Positions 61,550-64,000 of a stretch of 64,000 nucleotides of DNA are shown here, piece by piece. Origin of the DNA: Corynebacterium urinipleomorphum (GTDB lineage Bacteria > Actinomycetota > Actinomycetes > Mycobacteriales > Mycobacteriaceae). The notes below the pieces were generated by a model that was given only the letters and a program-made list of their open reading frames with translations, searched no databases and was not told where the DNA came from. How positions within the stretch are numbered: position 1 is the first letter of the stretch; every line of letters begins with the position of its first letter. The DNA lies in contig NZ_LT706962.1 of assembly GCF_900155535.1 (NCBI RefSeq), positions 62,001-126,000 of the forward strand. Reading direction: 5' to 3'. The translations under genes were made by a program, and so were the position numbers.

Positions 61550-63008
61550 TGGTGGTGTCACCTTTCAGTTCACTCTCGCGTGCACGCTGGGATGCTTCAG
61601 CCGCGGCAGTGCCGGGGCGGTTCTGCTCCACCCAGCCTTCGATGTTGCGCTGGTGTCCTTCCTTGATGGCGAGGGCGCCTGCGGGCACATCTCTAGTCAC
61701 CACTGTACCCGCGCCGGTGTACACCCCATCGCCGACAGTGACAGGGGCGACGAACATGGTGTCGGAGCCGGTGCGGCAGTGGTCGCCGATGGTGGTGCGG
61801 TGCTTGTTCACGCCGTCGTAGTTGACAAAGACGCTGGAGGCTCCGATGTTGGATTCGCGGCCGACGGTGGCGTCGCCGATGTAGGTCAGGTGCGGGATTT
61901 TGGAGCCGTCGCCGATTTCTGCGTTCTTCGCCTCGACGAAGCCGCCGAGCTTGCCGCGTGCGCCGAGCTTGGTGCCCGGGCGGATGTAGGTGAACGGGCC
62001 GACGGTCGCTTCGGGGCCGACGACACCGAGCTCGCCCTGCGTGCGCACGACGTGGGCGCGTTCTCCGACCTCGAAGTCGGTCAGCGTGGTGTCCGGGCCG
62101 ATGACGGCACCGTCGCCGATGACGGTGGAGCCCCACAGCTGCGTGTTCGGGTGGATGGTCACGTCTTGGCCGATTTCCACGTCGACGCCGATCCAGGTGG
62201 TGTCCGGGTCGATGACGGTTGCGCCGCCGCGCATGGCCTGCTCGACGAGGCGGCGGTTGAGCTCCTTGCCGGCGGCGGCCAGCTGGACGCGGTCGTTGAC
62301 ACCTGCCAGCTCACGGGCATCGGGTGCGGTGAAGGCCGTGACGGTGCGACCGTCGTTCACAGCGATGCCGAGGACATCGGTGATGTACAGCTCGCCCTGT
62401 GCGTTGTCGGAGTTGATACGGGTCAGCGCGTCGCGCAGCACGGTGCCGTCGAACGCGAAGACGCCGGAGTTGACCTCGGTGACGGCGCGCTGTTCGTCAT
62501 TCGCGTCTTTCTCCTCGACGATTTCGCGCACGTTGCCTTCGCCGTCGCGGATGATGCGCCCGTAGCCCGTCGGGTCCTCGAACTCCAGCGACAGCACGGT
62601 CACAGCCGCCCCAGCGCTTTCATGCTTATCGACGAGCCTCTCCAACGTCTCCGCCCTCAACAACGGCACGTCGCCGTTGGTGACCACGACAGTTCCCTGG
62701 AAATCGGGGATGGCGTCCAGACCGACCTGGACGGCGTGACCTGTGCCGTTCTGCTCTTCCTGCACGGCTTGGAGAATGCGCACCTGCATGTCTTCCGCGA
62801 TCGTGTCCACAGCCGGGGAGACTTGGTCGCGCTGGTGGCCGACGACTGCCACGAGGTGTGCGGGGGAGAGCCCGGCGGCCGCGTGCAGCGAGTGGGAGAG
62901 AAGACTACGCCCCCCGATCTCGTGGAGGGTCTTCTGCGTCGTCGACTTCATGCGGGTTCCGGCGCCAGCCGCCAGAACGACCACGGCGCACTCGGAATGG
63001 TTAGGCAC
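61539..63008 (-). CDS. glmU: Bifunctional GlcNAc-1-P uridylyltransferase/GlcN-1-P acetyltransferase
   Basis: The 489-residue enzyme makes UDP-GlcNAc for peptidoglycan and mycothiol. The N-terminal uridylyltransferase domain starts with VVVLAAGAGTRMKSTTQKTLHEIGG (about 9-33). The C-terminal left-handed beta-helix contains hexapeptide repeats such as IGVDVEIGQDVTIHPNTQLWGSTVIG, with SNIGASSVFVNYDG near the acetyl-CoA site. The GTG start is at 63008, with a GGAGG SD upstream. The C-terminal tail (EQNRPGTAAAEASQRARESELKGD) is charged. It is overlapped by prs, so the two genes form an operon. Confidence 0.97.
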   Translation of the reverse strand: MPNHSECAVVVLAAGAGTRMKSTTQKTLHEIGGRSLLSHSLHAAAGLSPAHLVAVVGHQRDQVSPAVDTIAEDMQVRILQAVQEEQNGTGHAVQVGLDAIPDFQGTVVVTNGDVPLLRAETLERLVDKHESAGAAVTVLSLEFEDPTGYGRIIRDGEGNVREIVEEKDANDEQRAVTEVNSGVFAFDGTVLRDALTRINSDNAQGELYITDVLGIAVNDGRTVTAFTAPDARELAGVNDRVQLAAAGKELNRRLVEQAMRGGATVIDPDTTWIGVDVEIGQDVTIHPNTQLWGSTVIGDGAVIGPDTTLTDFEVGERAHVVRTQGELGVVGPEATVGPFTYIRPGTKLGARGKLGGFVEAKNAEIGDGSKIPHLTYIGDATVGRESNIGASSVFVNYDGVNKHRTTIGDHCRTGSDTMFVAPVTVGDGVYTGAGTVVTRDVPAGALAIKEGHQRNIEGWVEQNRPGTAAAEASQRARESELKGDTTNDR

Positions 63009-63069
63009 GCTGGGGTCCTCCTTATGGTTGCTCTGAATTCCGGGGAAATTCCGTGGACCAGCTTAACGC

Positions 63070-64000
63070 TTACGCCGCACCGGCAGAGACTTCACGGAGG
63101 TTCCAAGCCCCGACCACGCCTGCGTAGCCGAGAACCGCAAGGAAGATCAAGGCGGCTTGGGTGCCGAAGCTGGCCACCACCGATGTGATTGCACCGACTA
63201 TGAGAAGCATCAGGCCCATCGCGGTGTTGGAAACCCCGGTGATGAGGGTGCGGTCATCGCCCTCCGTCATATCCACCAGGTACGTCTTGCGGCTCACACG
63301 CACAGTGGTGTGGGCGAGATTGACCAGGAAGAAACCGAGGGGCATGACCCAGGCGTTGACTGTCTCCGGCGCGAGCCGCGCGCTGAGCACCAGAAGCACC
63401 AGAACCGTCGAGGCAGCGCCGGCTGCCCACCCCATTGCGGCCTTGGAGGACTTATCGGACCACCAGCCGGAGACCCGCCCGCCGATGAGCGCCGCGCCGC
63501 CGGAGGCGATGATGAAGGCCCCCAGTCCGGTGAGGTCTGCCCCCTGCTCGTGCGCGAGCATGACGATGAACGGCGTGGACAATGCGGTCACGAGCATCAG
63601 CGAGCGGACGATCAAGAATTTCTGCAGGTCCCGGTCGCTCTTGATCAACTCCCACATCTGTGTGAAGCCGTGGGCCGTGGCTTTGTCGTCCGGCTCAGAC
63701 TCGGGCTCCTTGATGCCGGTGAACACGAGCGAGGCGAACGCCCACGTGGCTGCACCGGCACCCAACAAGGTGACGAGGACCCAGCGGGGCAGGTCGTTCG
63801 GCAGGAACGTCAGGCCGAGGCCGACGGCCAGGGTGAACGCGCCGCCGAGAGCTGTCGCCCGGCCCGTGATGTCGCCGCGGTGCCCCTTGGAGATCGTCCG
63901 GCCTTGCACGTCCTTGCCTGCGATGGAACAGATGGCTCGGAATAGCGCCTGGACACCCAGCAGCACCAAGACCGCGACGCCTAAAGCCGCACCGTTGAGG
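63070..64000 (-). CDS. MFS transporter, N-terminus beyond window end
   Basis: The frame stays open to the last bases of the window, so the first helices lie outside. The visible part (about 310 residues) has about nine hydrophobic segments; the charged loop GIKEPESEPDDKATAHGF between the two halves and the RVSGWWSDKSSKAAM loop are typical of MFS proteins. The final segment ends VGAWNLREVSAGAA. Substrate unknown. The gene ends 62 bp before glmU. Confidence 0.85.
   Translation of the reverse strand, partial: LNGAALGVAVLVLLGVQALFRAICSIAGKDVQGRTISKGHRGDITGRATALGGAFTLAVGLGLTFLPNDLPRWVLVTLLGAGAATWAFASLVFTGIKEPESEPDDKATAHGFTQMWELIKSDRDLQKFLIVRSLMLVTALSTPFIVMLAHEQGADLTGLGAFIIASGGAALIGGRVSGWWSDKSSKAAMGWAAGAASTVLVLLVLSARLAPETVNAWVMPLGFFLVNLAHTTVRVSRKTYLVDMTEGDDRTLITGVSNTAMGLMLLIVGAITSVVASFGTQAALIFLAVLGYAGVVGAWNLREVSAGAA

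Overview
The window is a G+C-rich chromosomal segment of a Corynebacterium species. The evidence is the gene content and its order (an HtrA-like protease, mog, mscL, an SAF protein, fthC, galU, a MoeA-like gene, rimJ, glpR; then pmt, rsmI, betP, metG; then tatD, rpf2, ksgA, ispE; then rplY, prs, glmU), which as I recall it follows Corynebacterium glutamicum closely. A corynebacterial haemin-uptake locus of the htaA-hmuTUV-htaB-htaC type, DtxR-like iron boxes and an LexA-type SOS box also fit. I cannot name the species. I see no insertion sequence, prophage, CRISPR array, rRNA or tRNA.

Layout. Positions 1-12222 hold core genes: envelope protease, molybdopterin-type proteins, mechanosensitive channel, folate salvage, UDP-glucose synthesis, the Glp/GlpR division pair, protein O-mannosylation and rRNA methylation. 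Positions 12282-24433 hold the betaine transporter BetP, MetRS, an HNH/DUF222 gene behind an SOS box, TatD, Rpf2, KsgA, IspE, a small MazEF-like toxin-antitoxin module and an ABC-F ATPase. Positions 24507-28316 hold a Tat-exported neutral ceramidase, a small monooxygenase, PPK2 and an alkyladenine glycosylase. Positions 28332-35626 are an iron/haem block: HtaA and HtaB bind haemin at the surface, HmuT-HmuU-HmuV import it, and HmuO releases iron; five DtxR-like boxes lie in its three promoter regions. Positions 35759-40237 are metabolic genes (HAD phosphatase, a 3-hydroxyisobutyryl-CoA-hydrolase-like protein, GapB, ManA). Positions 40218-53975 are accessory in character: a two-gene operon resembling SQD1 and SQD2 of sulfolipid synthesis, a frameshifted FAD dehydrogenase, a D-serine dehydratase/MFS divergon, two paralogous propeller-like proteins of unknown function (one cytosolic, one secreted), a tandem pair of patatin-like proteins and an SDR. 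Positions 53982-64000 return to core genes: prfC, redox enzymes, two peptidyl-tRNA hydrolases flanking a nitronate-monooxygenase-like gene, rplY, prs and glmU, ending in a truncated MFS gene.

The strongest unexpected system is the SQD1/SQD2 operon at 40218-42545: all catalytic positions of UDP-sulfoquinovose synthase are visible and a GT4 glycosyltransferase with SQD2-like signatures abuts it, suggesting that this heterotrophic actinobacterium makes sulfoquinovosyl diacylglycerol or a related sulfoglycolipid. GalU (3765-4739) could supply its UDP-glucose. Other notable points are the loss of MoeA catalytic motifs in the Glp homologue, a long structured intergenic region between prs and rplY, a tandem 30-bp duplication of a DtxR box, and 24 genes whose only promoter-like signal, a TANNNT hexamer ending 6-9 nt before the start codon, predicts leaderless transcripts and was used here to choose several start codons.
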